Source of the DNA: Sphaerisporangium fuscum
Lineage (GTDB): Bacteria > Actinomycetota > Actinomycetes > Streptosporangiales > Streptosporangiaceae
Length of the DNA stretch: 42,527 bases
Reading direction: 5' to 3'
Assembly (NCBI RefSeq): GCF_018531465.1
Contig: NZ_JAHDTF010000055.1
Coordinates: forward strand, 1-42,527
Shown here: positions 7,506 through 16,019 of the stretch, in pieces
Layout: every line of letters begins with the position of its first letter
How positions within the stretch are numbered: the first letter of the stretch is position 1
Notes under the pieces: generated by a model
Told to the model about the DNA's origin: nothing
Database searches by the model: none
The model's input: only the letters and a program-made list of their open reading frames with translations
Translations under genes and position numbers: made by a program

Positions 7506-8378
7506 ATGACTACAACAAACGGGACCAAGACCTGGATCATCACCGGTGCGAGCTCCGGCCTCGGCCTGGCGTTGGCCGAGGCGGCGCTGGCCGCGGGCGA
7601 GCAGGTGGTCGGCACGGCGCGGCGGGCCGGCCGGTTCGACGCGCTCCGGGCTCAGTACGGTGACCGGCTGCTGCCGGTCGAGCACGACGTGCGCGACACG
7701 GACGCGGCCGCGGCGGTCGTACGGCGCGCGCTCGACGCATTCGGGCACGTCGACGTACTTGTCAACAATGCCGGAGTCGGGCAGGTGGGCGCCGCGGAGG
7801 AGGTCACGGACGCGCAGTTGCGCGACATGCTCGAGCAGCACCTCTTTGGCCCGGCCGCCTACGTGCGCGCGGTGCTGCCGCACATGCGTGCGCGTCGTTC
7901 CGGTGCGATCGTGCAGATGAGCAGTCAAGGCGGGCGGATGTCCTTCCCCGCCGTCGGCAGCTACTCGGCTGGCAAGTTCGCGCTCGAAGGCTGGTCGGAG
8001 GCGCTGGCGGGCGAGGTCGCGCCGTTCGGCGTCCGCGTCCTCATCGCCGAGCCCAGCCGCTTCCGCACCGCCTTCAATTCCGCCGAGGTACTCAACACCG
8101 TGGACCAGAACCCGATCTATGACGAGGTGCTCGGTGCCGTCCGCGCGAACATGGCCGAGGCCGACGGCATCCAGGAGGGCGACCCGGCACGCGCCGCCTC
8201 GGCCATCCGCGACATGCTCGACACGCCCGACGCGCCGCTCAGGCTTCCGCTCGGCGCCGAGGCCGTGCGCAATCTCACCCGCACTTACAGGAACGCACTC
8301 AGCGACGTCGAGAAGTGGGCGCATGTAAGCCAATCGGCCGACTTTCCCGGCATGCCGCCAGCGCTACGCGCGTTCTGA
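7506..8378 (+). CDS. Short-chain dehydrogenase/reductase
   Basis: A 290-residue classical SDR. The nucleotide loop TGASSGLG is at 13-20, NNAG at 87-90, catalytic Ser140 (QMSSQGG), and Y153-x-x-x-K157 (YSAGK). The long C-terminal tail (ALSDVEKWAHVSQSADFPGMPPALRAF) is shared with the actinobacterial SDRs often annotated as oxidoreductases of unknown substrate. ATG 7506 was chosen because homology begins there and a MerR-like promoter ends just before it. A longer frame to 7416 would include the promoter. It is followed after ten bases by the merR gene, so the two probably form one transcript under MerR control. Substrate not predictable. Confidence 0.88.
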   Translation: MTTTNGTKTWIITGASSGLGLALAEAALAAGEQVVGTARRAGRFDALRAQYGDRLLPVEHDVRDTDAAAAVVRRALDAFGHVDVLVNNAGVGQVGAAEEVTDAQLRDMLEQHLFGPAAYVRAVLPHMRARRSGAIVQMSSQGGRMSFPAVGSYSAGKFALEGWSEALAGEVAPFGVRVLIAEPSRFRTAFNSAEVLNTVDQNPIYDEVLGAVRANMAEADGIQEGDPARAASAIRDMLDTPDAPLRLPLGAEAVRNLTRTYRNALSDVEKWAHVSQSADFPGMPPALRAF

Positions 8379-8388
8379 GCTCCGTACC

Positions 8389-8871
8389 ATGTCGAACATG
8401 GCCACCGAAGACCTGATCGAACGCATCCTCGCCGCCGGCGACGAACCGTCCGCATCGGTCATCGATGCGCTGCACGAACTCCTCGACGACACCACGATCG
8501 AGACCTCGGCGACGCCCAAGAGTGTCGCCGAGGCCGCCCGCCTGATCGGCCTGTCCCCCCACACCCTCCGCTACTACGAGCAGGAGGGACTCCTGCGGCC
8601 GGCACGCAACGCCTCCGGTTACCGCGAATACTCGGCGTTCGACCTGCGCCGCCTCATCTTCCTCACCCGGATGCGGCTGTCGGGAATGACCATGCAGGAT
8701 CTCAAGCGCTACATCGCCCTCGTCGAGCATGGCCCGAGCACCATCCCGGAACGCCGGCGCATCATGCTCGACCAGCGCGACCGCATCGTGCGACAGATCC
8801 GCGAACTCACTCTCGCCCTGGAGACGACCGAATACAAGATCCGCGTCTACGACGGGCACCCAGAAGGCTGA
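8389..8871 (+). CDS. MerR-family transcriptional regulator
   Basis: A 160-residue protein with a non-conserved N-terminal extension of about 42 residues. It is followed by the MerR DNA-binding domain: KSVAEAARLIGLSPHTLRYYEQEGLL, then GYREYSAFDLRRLIFLTRMRLSGMTMQDLKRYI. A C-terminal dimerisation coiled coil follows (RRRIMLDQRDRIVRQIRELTLALETTEYKI). No cysteines stand in metal-binding positions, so it belongs to the organic-ligand or redox group that often controls an adjacent oxidoreductase. ATG 8398 is an alternative start. The palindromic, 19-base-spacer promoter upstream of the SDR is its likely target, making the pair autoregulated (inference from arrangement). Confidence 0.88.
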   Translation: MSNMATEDLIERILAAGDEPSASVIDALHELLDDTTIETSATPKSVAEAARLIGLSPHTLRYYEQEGLLRPARNASGYREYSAFDLRRLIFLTRMRLSGMTMQDLKRYIALVEHGPSTIPERRRIMLDQRDRIVRQIRELTLALETTEYKIRVYDGHPEG

Positions 8872-9777
8872 CCGGCGGCCGGGGTGACCGCGCAACAAGC
8901 CCTGACGAGCCTTCTCAGGCGCTCCTAGACCGGTCCAGTCCCTTCACAACAGGTCCACAGGACCCGGATCCCGCCGTGGCGAACGTGCCTGACAACCCTA
9001 GATAACGTGTCAGGCACGTCTGTTGGAGCGCATTTGCCTGACGTGCCTGACGCTTCAAAAAGACCCAAGATAACTCGCGCACCTGCCCTAAGGCGCGTCG
9101 GCGACCGCGCGTGCATGCTCACGTCCGACGCGAAGGAGCACGCGGCCAGAACGCCAATCCCGAGGAGCGTCACGCTGGTGGCCTGCAGCACCGGTGACCG
9201 TCGTCGACGCTGCGCTGTTCGCCGAGATCCTCGCCGAGCGGAACCCGGGACCAATCTCGACCACGAGCGCGACAACCGGCGGAGCGATGAACGCGCCCGC
9301 TGGCGAGGTGAGGCGCATGACGCTGTTCGCGTAGGTCACGCTGCGGAGCTGTTCGACCTGGCGGGGAAGCCCGCGCCGTGGCGCGCTCGATCGGGGGCGG
9401 TGCTAACGCGGCGGGTGACTGACCGGTCGTCCCGCCGCGTCATCGAGCGTAGCAATCCCCTGACACAGACTCCTGCTGCCCCGGCCGCGCCCTTCTGACC
9501 TGCACTTCAACCCACCTCTGTGGCGTAGAAAGGAATCAGCTCCCGTGCACAACCTGCCTTCCCCACCGTCGGAGGTCGCGGCAACTCCCAAGGCCGAACG
9601 AGCCGCTCGCGTCCGCCGGCGTTCCCACCGGATGGAACATGCTTGTAACCGGGACACCACTCTGCGACATCATTTAGAGCCTGCGCAGATAGGCGGGGGG
9701 ACCCAGGCAGCGAGGCGGGGACCGGTCTCCGTGATCATAGAGGTGCGACGCTCGGTGATCACTGGGGAGTCCTGTGC
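8872..9777. other. 900-base stretch without an intact gene
   Basis: After the triple repeat there is no convincing intact reading frame on either strand. On the minus strand about 9130-9340, two frames contain hydrophobic segments (AGAFIAPPVVALVVEIG and VTLLGIGVLAACSF) that might be a decayed small membrane protein, but no family was recognised. The right end runs into a degenerate IS5-type transposase. Confidence 0.4.
8983..9050. repeat. Triple 12-bp repeat: inverted pair plus a third copy
   Basis: ACGTGCCTGACA at 8983-8994 is perfectly inverted as TGTCAGGCACGT at 9008-9019 (13-base loop). A third copy in the first orientation, with the last base changed, occurs at 9039-9050. The pair could fold as a stem downstream of merR, but no T-run follows and the third copy is unexplained by a terminator. 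Confidence 0.7.
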
Positions 9778-10526
9778 CCGTCCTTCCGCATGGCTGACCG
9801 CCCCGCTGTGGGACCGATTCGCGGCCCTGCTGCCCGAGCCTCCCGCGGTCGATCCGGCCCATCCGTTGGGGTGTCACCGGCCCCGCTCGGCGACCGGATC
9901 GTGTTCGACAAGCTACTGCAACTGCTGCGGTTCGGCTGCTCGTACCGGGCGATCGCCGACACCACCTGCTCGGCGACCATCATCCGCAACCGCCGCGACG
10001 AGTAGATCTCCCTCCGCGTCTTCGTCCCGCTCAAGCAGATCGCGTCGCCGGGCGCTCACCGGTCGACCGCGGCGAGCAAGGCCTCAAACGCTCGGGCATG
10101 ACCGATGGTTACGGAATCCCGCTCGGTAGGGTCCTCGCCGGAGCGAACCGCCACGACTCCCCACTGCTCGCCCCGATCCTGGACTTGCTGGAGCACCTGG
10201 GACCGCTGCCCGACGACATCACCGTGCACCTGGACGCCGGCTACGACTCGGACAAGACCCGCACCGAACTCGCCGCCCGCCACCTGCACGGCCGCATCGC
10301 GCACAAGGGCGAGAAGGCGCCGATCCAGGCCAGCGAGCGGTGGCACGTCGAGCGCACCCACGCCTGGCAGAACGCCTTCCACCGCCTTGCCCGCTGCTAC
10401 GAGCGTCGTGCGACCGTCGCCAACGCCTTCTTCGACCTCGCAGACACGATCATCACCGTCCGTAGCCTGATCCGCCGAGCCTGGACCACCCATCGCTGGG
10501 ACGACCGCCCCAAGCGACGTCCTTGA
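9778..10526 (+). pseudogene. Degenerate IS5-family transposase
   Basis: Homology is spread over three frames. LTAPLWDRFAALLPEPPAVDP (from about 9797) is the N-terminal DUF4096-like block of IS5 transposases. RIVFDKLLQLLRFGCSYRAIAD (from about 9897) is the continuation in another frame and ends at a stop at 10003-10005. AGRSPVDRGEQGLKRSGMTDGYGIPLG (from 10047) resumes in the third frame and is intact to 10526, with VHLDAGYDSDKTR and WHVERTHAWQNAFHRL carrying the later DDE residues. The segment between KQIA and AGRSP is shortened, so a piece including the first catalytic aspartate is missing. Clear terminal repeats were not found. Inactive. Confidence 0.85.
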
Positions 10527-10590
10527 GCCCCGTCCATCTGCCCGGCCTCTTGCGCACACGTTCGGCGCTGATGAGCAACCCTGGTGTGGT

Positions 10591-11034
10591 TCAGGCGACG
10601 CGGGTGTCGTAGGTCTCGCGGTTGGCGAGCACATCGTCCATGTGCGTCTCGGCCCAGGCCTTGATGCCCCGCATCATCTCGTACAGCGACAGGCCGAGAT
10701 CGGTCAGCTCGTAGGAGACCGTGACCGGTACGGTCGGCACCACAGTGCGGGACACCAGGCCGTCGCGCTCCAGGGAGCGCAGCGTCTGGGTGAGCATCTT
10801 CTGGCTGACGCCGGCCAGCAGGCGCTGCAGCTCCGAGTAGCGCATCACCCGGGGCCCGCCGGCGCAGTCGGCGCCGGGCTGATGCGCGCTGTCGCTGCCG
10901 AGCGCGGCCAGGATCAGCGTAACCCACTTGTCCGAGATCCGGTCGAGCAGCTTGCGGCTGGGGCAGGCCGCCACGAAGGCGTCGTACTCCACCTTGGCCT
11001 GTGCCCTTTGCTGGGCTGCCGTCATCGTCGCCAT
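10591..11034 (-). CDS. HxlR-family transcriptional regulator
   Basis: A 147-residue protein. The HxlR winged helix starts after residue 24 with the conserved CPSRKLLDRISDKWVTLILAAL, where the early Cys is the family's possible redox sensor. RYSELQRLLAGVSQKMLTQTLRSLERDGLVSRTVVPTVPVTVSYELTDLG follows, ending with the dimerisation helix. A short insert (SDSAHQPGADCAGGPRV) sits between helix 1 and RYSEL and is not typical. It is divergent from the aldo/keto reductase gene, with a palindrome in the shared spacer, so it most likely represses that gene and itself. Confidence 0.88.
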   Translation of the reverse strand: MATMTAAQQRAQAKVEYDAFVAACPSRKLLDRISDKWVTLILAALGSDSAHQPGADCAGGPRVMRYSELQRLLAGVSQKMLTQTLRSLERDGLVSRTVVPTVPVTVSYELTDLGLSLYEMMRGIKAWAETHMDDVLANRETYDTRVA

Positions 11035-11064
11035 GGACCATTCCTCTCATCCGAGGTGCCTTAC

Positions 11065-11078
11065 GCACTTCGAAGTGC
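11065..11078. promoter_or_regulatory. 14-bp palindromic operator candidate
   Basis: GCACTTCGAAGTGC is a perfect palindrome in the 129-base spacer between the divergent hxlR-type gene and the aldo/keto reductase gene, 31 bases upstream of the former. HxlR regulators bind such two-fold sites as dimers. Assignment is by position. Confidence 0.6.
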
Positions 11079-11163
11079 CTACTTCCCGACAAGAAGCTAC
11101 GCCCCAATAGTGGTGCAAGGCGCCGTCAGGCACCACCCCCTGGCTCAACACGAAAGGCACACC

Positions 11164-12036
11164 ATGGGCACCCCCTCCGCCTCGCTTCCCGGCGGCACCT
11201 GGACCCTGGGCGACCTGATTGTCACCCGGTTCGGCTACGGCGCCATGCAGCTCGCCGGCCCCTGGGTCTTGGGTCCGCCTGCCGACCGCGAGGGCGCACT
11301 CGCCGTTCTCCGTGAGGCCGTCGGCCTCGGCATCACCCACATCGACACCGCCGACGCCTACGGGCCACACATCACCAACCAGCTGATCCGCGAAGCGCTG
11401 CACCCGTACTCCGACTCGCTGCACATCGTGACCAAGGTCGGGGCGACCCGCGACGAAGAGGGAGGCTGGCCCCCGGCACGCAGGCCTGAAGAGCTGCGCC
11501 GGGCCGTCACCGAGAACCTTGAGAACCTCGGCCTCGACACGCTCGACGTGGTCAACCTCCGGCTCGGCGACGCCCAGGGCCCCGTGCCCGGTTCGCTCGC
11601 GGAGGCGTTCGGGGCGCTCGTCGACCTCCAGCGGCAGGGCCTCATCCGGCATCTCGGCGTGAGCAACGCGACGGCGGAACAGGTCGCCGAGGCACGCTCG
11701 ATCGCGCCGATCGTGTGCGTGCAGAACATGTACAACCTCGCCCACCGCCACGACGACGACCTGATCGACGAACTCGCAGAGCAGGGCATCGCCTACGTGC
11801 CCTTCTTCCCCCTCGGAGGCTTCAGCCCGCTGCAGTCCTCGGCACTCACGGCCGTGGCCACCCGGTTAAACGCGACGCCCATGTCGGTGGCCCTGGCCTG
11901 GCTCCTGCAGCGGTCGCCGAACATCCTGCTGATCCCCGGCACCTCATCGGTGGCACACCTGCGCGAGAACGCCACCGGCGCGGGCCTCCCGCTGTCCGAG
12001 GACGATCTCGCCGAGCTCGACAAGATCGGCCGCTAA
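11164..12036 (+). CDS. Aldo/keto reductase
   Basis: A 290-residue (alpha/beta)8-barrel AKR. ATG 11164 follows the purine-rich CACGAAAGG. D61 and Y66 (HIDTADAYGP) and K91 (IVTKVG) of the catalytic tetrad are present. At the position of the catalytic histidine the sequence is VVNLRLGD, so Leu132 stands where YQIHRPD has His. The NADPH-binding end (IPGTSSVAHLRENATGAGLPLS) is complete. This subgroup without the His is frequent in actinobacteria, and its in vivo substrates are unclear. It is divergent from the HxlR gene, which probably controls it. Confidence 0.88.
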   Translation: MGTPSASLPGGTWTLGDLIVTRFGYGAMQLAGPWVLGPPADREGALAVLREAVGLGITHIDTADAYGPHITNQLIREALHPYSDSLHIVTKVGATRDEEGGWPPARRPEELRRAVTENLENLGLDTLDVVNLRLGDAQGPVPGSLAEAFGALVDLQRQGLIRHLGVSNATAEQVAEARSIAPIVCVQNMYNLAHRHDDDLIDELAEQGIAYVPFFPLGGFSPLQSSALTAVATRLNATPMSVALAWLLQRSPNILLIPGTSSVAHLRENATGAGLPLSEDDLAELDKIGR

Positions 12037-12037
12037 C

Positions 12038-12135
12038 CCTGCGGCGCTCTCCAGCGGCTGGGCCGGATCGACCGCGGGACGCTCGGGCACCAGCGCCGCG
12101 AATTGATCCGCGGGCCGGTCAGTGGCGTTCCGCGG
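12038..12135 (-). pseudogene. Fragment of IS5-family transposase N-terminus, inverted relative to the larger copy
   Basis: The minus strand encodes TDRPADQFAALVPERPAVDPAQPLE, matching the N-terminal block of the copy at 9797 (TAPLWDRFAALLPEPPAVDPAHPLG), with matching nucleotides around CCCGCGGTCGATCCGGCCCA. Only about 30 codons remain. It lies in the gap between the aldo/keto reductase and the XRE relic. Confidence 0.7.
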
Positions 12136-12160
12136 CACGGTCGGCGGGGAGCATGGGGGT

Positions 12161-12797
12161 ATGGCACGAAATGTGGACCTGAGTGAGTTTCTGCGTCGCT
12201 GCCGTGCCCGGATCAGCCCGGAATCGGCGGGCCTGCCCGAGCGGGGCGCCTACCGGCGGGTGCCGGGCCTGCGGCGCGAGGAGGTCGCCCAACTGGCCGG
12301 GGTGAGCACCGACTACTACACGCGGCTGGAGCAGGGGCGGCAGATCAGCCCCACGCCCGGGGTGCTGGAGGCGATCGCGGGCGCGCTGCGCATGGACGAC
12401 GCCGAACGAGCCCATCTGTTCGACCTCGTGCGGCCCCAGCCCGCCGCCCGCCGGAGCCCACTGCGGGTGCAGAAGGTCCGCTCCGGGCTGCATCGGTTCC
12501 TGGGCTCCTTCACCGACCAGGCCGCCTTCGTCCTGGGGCGGCGCGGCGACGGCCTGGCCGCCAATCGCCTGGCCAAGGCGCTGCTGGCCGACTTCGACGC
12601 CATGCCCTACCGGGAGCGGAATGCCCGGCGAGAACGACCAGACCCTCCTAATCTACCTGCCGGCCACCGACCGGTCCTCCCAGGACGCCTGGCGCCTTCT
12701 GGCCAGCTGGGCCGCAGATCCCCTCCCCCGGCCGACAGCCGATCAGGCCGCTTCCGATTCCGCCGGTCGCGCACACGACCCCAGGAGCACCTCATGA
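12161..12797 (+). pseudogene. XRE-family (MmyB-type) regulator with out-of-frame internal deletion
   Basis: From ATG 12161 the product begins like an intact regulator. An XRE helix-turn-helix (GLRREEVAQLAGVSTDYYTRLEQGR) is followed by the start of the MmyB ligand-binding domain (SGLHRFLGSFTDQAAFVLGRRGDGLAANRLAKALLADF). After YRERN near 12620 the family's central 80 or so residues are missing. The C-terminal end (DQTLLIYLPATDRSSQDAWRLLASWAAD) continues in a different frame to a TGA at 12795-12797. That relic stop overlaps the ATG of the SDR at 12794 as ATGA. In the present frame translation would instead read straight into the SDR. The DNA-binding half may persist, but ligand binding is lost. 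Confidence 0.82.
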
Positions 12798-13627
12798 GCA
12801 CCACCCACCGCAATTCCGTCCGCCCTCTCGCCCTGGTGACCGGCGCGTCCGCGGGTATCGGCTACCAGCTGGCCCTGCTGTTCGCCCGCAACGGCTACGA
12901 CCTGGTCGCCACCGGCCGCAGCGACACCATCGACCGCGTCGCCGCCGACTTCGAACGGCACGGCGCCCACGTAGTTCCCGTACGGGCCGACCTGTCGGAA
13001 CGCGACGGCGTCCAAGCGGTGTGGCGGGCGGTCCAAGACACCGGCCGACCGCTGGAGGCGGCCGTGCTCAACGCCGGGCGCAGCATCGGCGGCGCGTTCC
13101 TCGACACCGATCTGGACGACGAACTCGACCTGCTCGCCCTCAACGTCACCTCCGTTGTCGCGCTCGCCAAACCCGTCGTCCGGCACATGGCCGATCACGG
13201 CAACGGCAGAATCCTCATCACCTCGTCCCTGTCGGCGACGCTGCCCACCCCGTACGAGACCGTCTATGGCCCCTCCCGCGCGTTCACGTACATGTTCGCC
13301 GAGGCACTGCGCCAGGAGATGAAGGACCGCGCGCCCGGTGTCACCGTCACCGCGCTGCTGCCCGGCGCCACCGACAGCGACTTCCACGCCCGTGCCGGAA
13401 TGAGCAAGACCGCCTTCGGCCCCGGCGCCAAGAAGAACAGCCGCGTTCAGGTCGCCGCCCAGGGTTACCGCGCCCTCATGGCCGGCAAAGACCATGTCAT
13501 CGGCGGAGACCTGCGCACGAAACTCACCGCACTGACCAACCGTCTGCTCCCCGAACCGTTCAAAGCCGCCCGTCACGCCCGTAAGGCGCGGCCCCGCAAC
13601 ACCGCGCCCCGGCAACGCCGGGGCTGA
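12794..13627 (+). CDS. Short-chain dehydrogenase with Arg in place of catalytic Lys
   Basis: A 277-residue SDR. The nucleotide loop TGASAGIG is at 17-24, NAG at 93-95, the Ser region LITSSLSA, Tyr158, then R162 where the YxxxK motif has lysine (YGPSR). Substitution by arginine keeps the charge and may be tolerated in this subgroup, but activity is not certain. The basic C-terminal tail (KAARHARKARPR) may contact nucleic acid or membrane. ATG 12794 is preceded by CCAGGAGCACCTC, a good ribosome site, and overlaps the ancestral stop of the XRE regulator. No stop separates the upstream regulator frame, so a 488-residue fusion is formally open from 12161. Confidence 0.83.
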   Translation: MSTTHRNSVRPLALVTGASAGIGYQLALLFARNGYDLVATGRSDTIDRVAADFERHGAHVVPVRADLSERDGVQAVWRAVQDTGRPLEAAVLNAGRSIGGAFLDTDLDDELDLLALNVTSVVALAKPVVRHMADHGNGRILITSSLSATLPTPYETVYGPSRAFTYMFAEALRQEMKDRAPGVTVTALLPGATDSDFHARAGMSKTAFGPGAKKNSRVQVAAQGYRALMAGKDHVIGGDLRTKLTALTNRLLPEPFKAARHARKARPRNTAPRQRRG

Positions 13628-13690
13628 GGATCCGGCTCCGGGACGCCATCACATGATCACGGTACATGGCGTATCTGATGACCGCCGAGG

Positions 13691-15788
13691 TCATCTTCCG
13701 TGGTTCGAGCGGCCCCCAGAAGATCGCGCTCGACGCGGGTCGCATCCCACATACACGGGTGCTCCCTCCTTGATCTGCTCGGCTATCGTCTCGTCGATGC
13801 AGTCGGCGAGATGTAGCTCGTAGACCTGTACAAGCTCGCCGTTCTCCTCGTACGTGCTGGGGCCGTCGCCGAAGCGGCGCCGCACCGCCTCCAGCGCCGG
13901 TCCCACCTCGCGGGAGGCCGCCAGCCGTGGACGGCATGCCCACCAACACCTCGAGCAGGAGGCTGAAGCCTTCCGACTCGTCGTCCTCGCCGTTCTCGTC
14001 GTGGACGAGGTCCGCCCTCCGCCGGATCTCGGCGGCGATCGTGTCGGCCGTCTCCGGGAGGCCGATCGCCTGTAAGGTCACCTTCGCCTGATGTCGGGTG
14101 TCCCGGTAGATCTCCGCGTCCTCGAGCACCGCCAGCAGAGTCGGCGTCGTGGACGCCGCGGCGGCACCGAGCCGCCTGAGGGCGTCCAGCAGCCGGTACT
14201 TGGTCGTCTCGTCACGCCACCAGCCGTCGGCGTCCTCCTGGGTCGGGAAGGGGAACGCGCGCAGCGCCGCATGCACCACCGGGACCGCGGTGGCGCCTCG
14301 TTCGCCCAGGGTGGCCGAGGTGAGTATCCCGAGGAAGTCGCCGATCGTGGGCAGGCCGGCGACGAGGTCCTCCGTCGTGGGATCGTCCTCGCCGGTGAAG
14401 TAGGCCAGCAACCTCCCGGCGGAACCGTCCCCGTCGTAGCGGCGGAACATCTGGGACAGGGCGGTGGTGGCCTGGCCTTCGTCGATTCCTGCCAGCGCGA
14501 TCACGGCCGCCTCCCGGGCCGCCGGGTCCGCACCGTTCACGATCAGGTCCGCCAGCGCGTCCGCCGCTGTCCCGCGCCAGGCTTCGTCGAGGTCGCCCGA
14601 AGCCAGTTCCCCGACCGCGGCCACGCTCGCCGGGCCGTCGTCCCAGTGGTGGCGGATGTCGTCGAGCAGGGTTTCCACGTCACCACCGTCCATCATCCTG
14701 GAAGGGCGGCCGATGCGTTTCGGTATGAGCCCGGCATGGCCGGACCATTGGAGAACGTGGACCTGGCCTCCGCGCCCGCCGATCAGCCAGCACCGCCCGT
14801 CCGGCGTGCCGGCCACGTGAGTCAGCTCTCGGGGGACGGCGGGCGTGGGAGGCGTGAAGCGGCCGACGGGCCCGCGGCCGTGTAGTCGCCAGAGCGCGGC
14901 CGTCCCGTCCTGGGACGCCGACATCACCAGGTCCGTGCCGGTGGCGAGTGCCAACGCCCGGACGCGGCCGGCATGCGCCTGAACCCGTCCGAGGCAATGG
15001 CCGGAGCGGGTATCCCACCACGACAGCGAACCGTCCCGCCCGCCGAGCACCACCAGCGGCCGGTCCGGATGCGCGGCGATCGCCGTGGGCCGGGCGGGCG
15101 GGGTGAACGCGGTCACGACCATCCCGGTCTCCGCATCGAGAACGACCATCCGGCCACGCCGCGGGGACACCACGAGCCGCCACAGGTCGCAACAGCGCGT
15201 CAGCCGCTGATCCACCGCGTCGTCTTCGCCGCCGAAGGCCCACACGACCTCGGCATCGGCGTACGGTCTTTCCCTGGGAGGCCGGCGCCAGGCCTCGATC
15301 AGTCCTCTGTCACCGCTCACGACGATCAGACCGGAGCCGGTACGTCCCAGCGCCGCCAGATCATGCCGACCACTCAAGCCGAAGACGCCCAGCCATCGAA
15401 AGTCTCCGCACTGCCTGAGCACCGCCTCCCGGTCCGCGGATGTGAGGAGCCGCCCGCCGTCCCAAGGAAGCCGTCGCCATTCCAGGGCCTCGGCCGCCAC
15501 CGTCCACAGCGAGGCCGGTCCGTCCGTGGTGAGCAGTTGGGGCCGCCTGGCGTCGCCGATGAAGGCGGCGTTCTCCACAGGTCCGTCCTGCAACCCTCCC
15601 ACATAGGCGGTGAGCAGGCCATGGCTCAGATCCCACAGCCGGATCTCGCCGGAGCGCGCGCCGGTCGCCCCCATCCGTCCGTCTGCGGAGACCGCGACCG
15701 CGGTGACGGCGGCGCCATGGTCCTCGGACGGCCTTGAACAAGATTCATCGTCGCCGGGCATCTCCGAGAGGTAGCACGTTGCCGGCAT
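13691..15788 (-). pseudogene. WD40-repeat plus HEAT-like repeat protein, frameshifted near the C-terminus
   Basis: From ATG 15788. The first 350 residues contain WD40/beta-propeller units (AVAVSADGRMGATGARSGEIRLWDL, RALALATGTDLVMSASQDGTAALWRL). After a linker there is an alpha-helical HEAT-like part (ALADLIVNGADPAAREAAVIALAGI, LLDALRRLGAAAASTTPTLLAVLED). After LLLEVLVGMP near 13930 the sensible frame shifts by one base to RLAASREVGPALEAVRRRFGDG, ending EQIKEGAPVYVGC with a stop at 13691. Uncorrected, the frame continues through Arg/Gly-rich nonsense to 13560, overlapping the SDR on the other strand. Such proteins are scaffolds; no enzyme activity is implied. The frameshift could also be a sequencing error. 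Confidence 0.7.
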
Positions 15789-16019
15789 TTCTGGCGACTC
15801 GAAATCCGGCTGGCCCGGCGCGAATTCTCAAGGGTTCAGACACCGTCCTCGTCCACGACGGCCGACGACACGTCCCGAGACAGCGCGCCGTCTGCAGCGG
15901 CCGCAGGCCACCACCCCGGGCTCCGGCTACGGCGGGGGCGACGCCGAGCCCGCTGCCGGCGTCGGTGGTCGGGGCGGAGCGGGCCGGCCAGGTGGTGCCG
16001 ATTCAGAACCGCAGGGGTT

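Noticed and set aside
8925..9340. Minus-strand membrane protein downstream of merR
   Set aside because: Hydrophobic stretches lie in two different frames without a start, ribosome site or recognisable family.
13560..13690. C-terminal extension of the WD40/HEAT frame over the SDR gene
   Set aside because: It is Arg/Gly-rich, overlaps the 3' end of the SDR on the other strand and replaces a plausible conserved tail that is in another frame.
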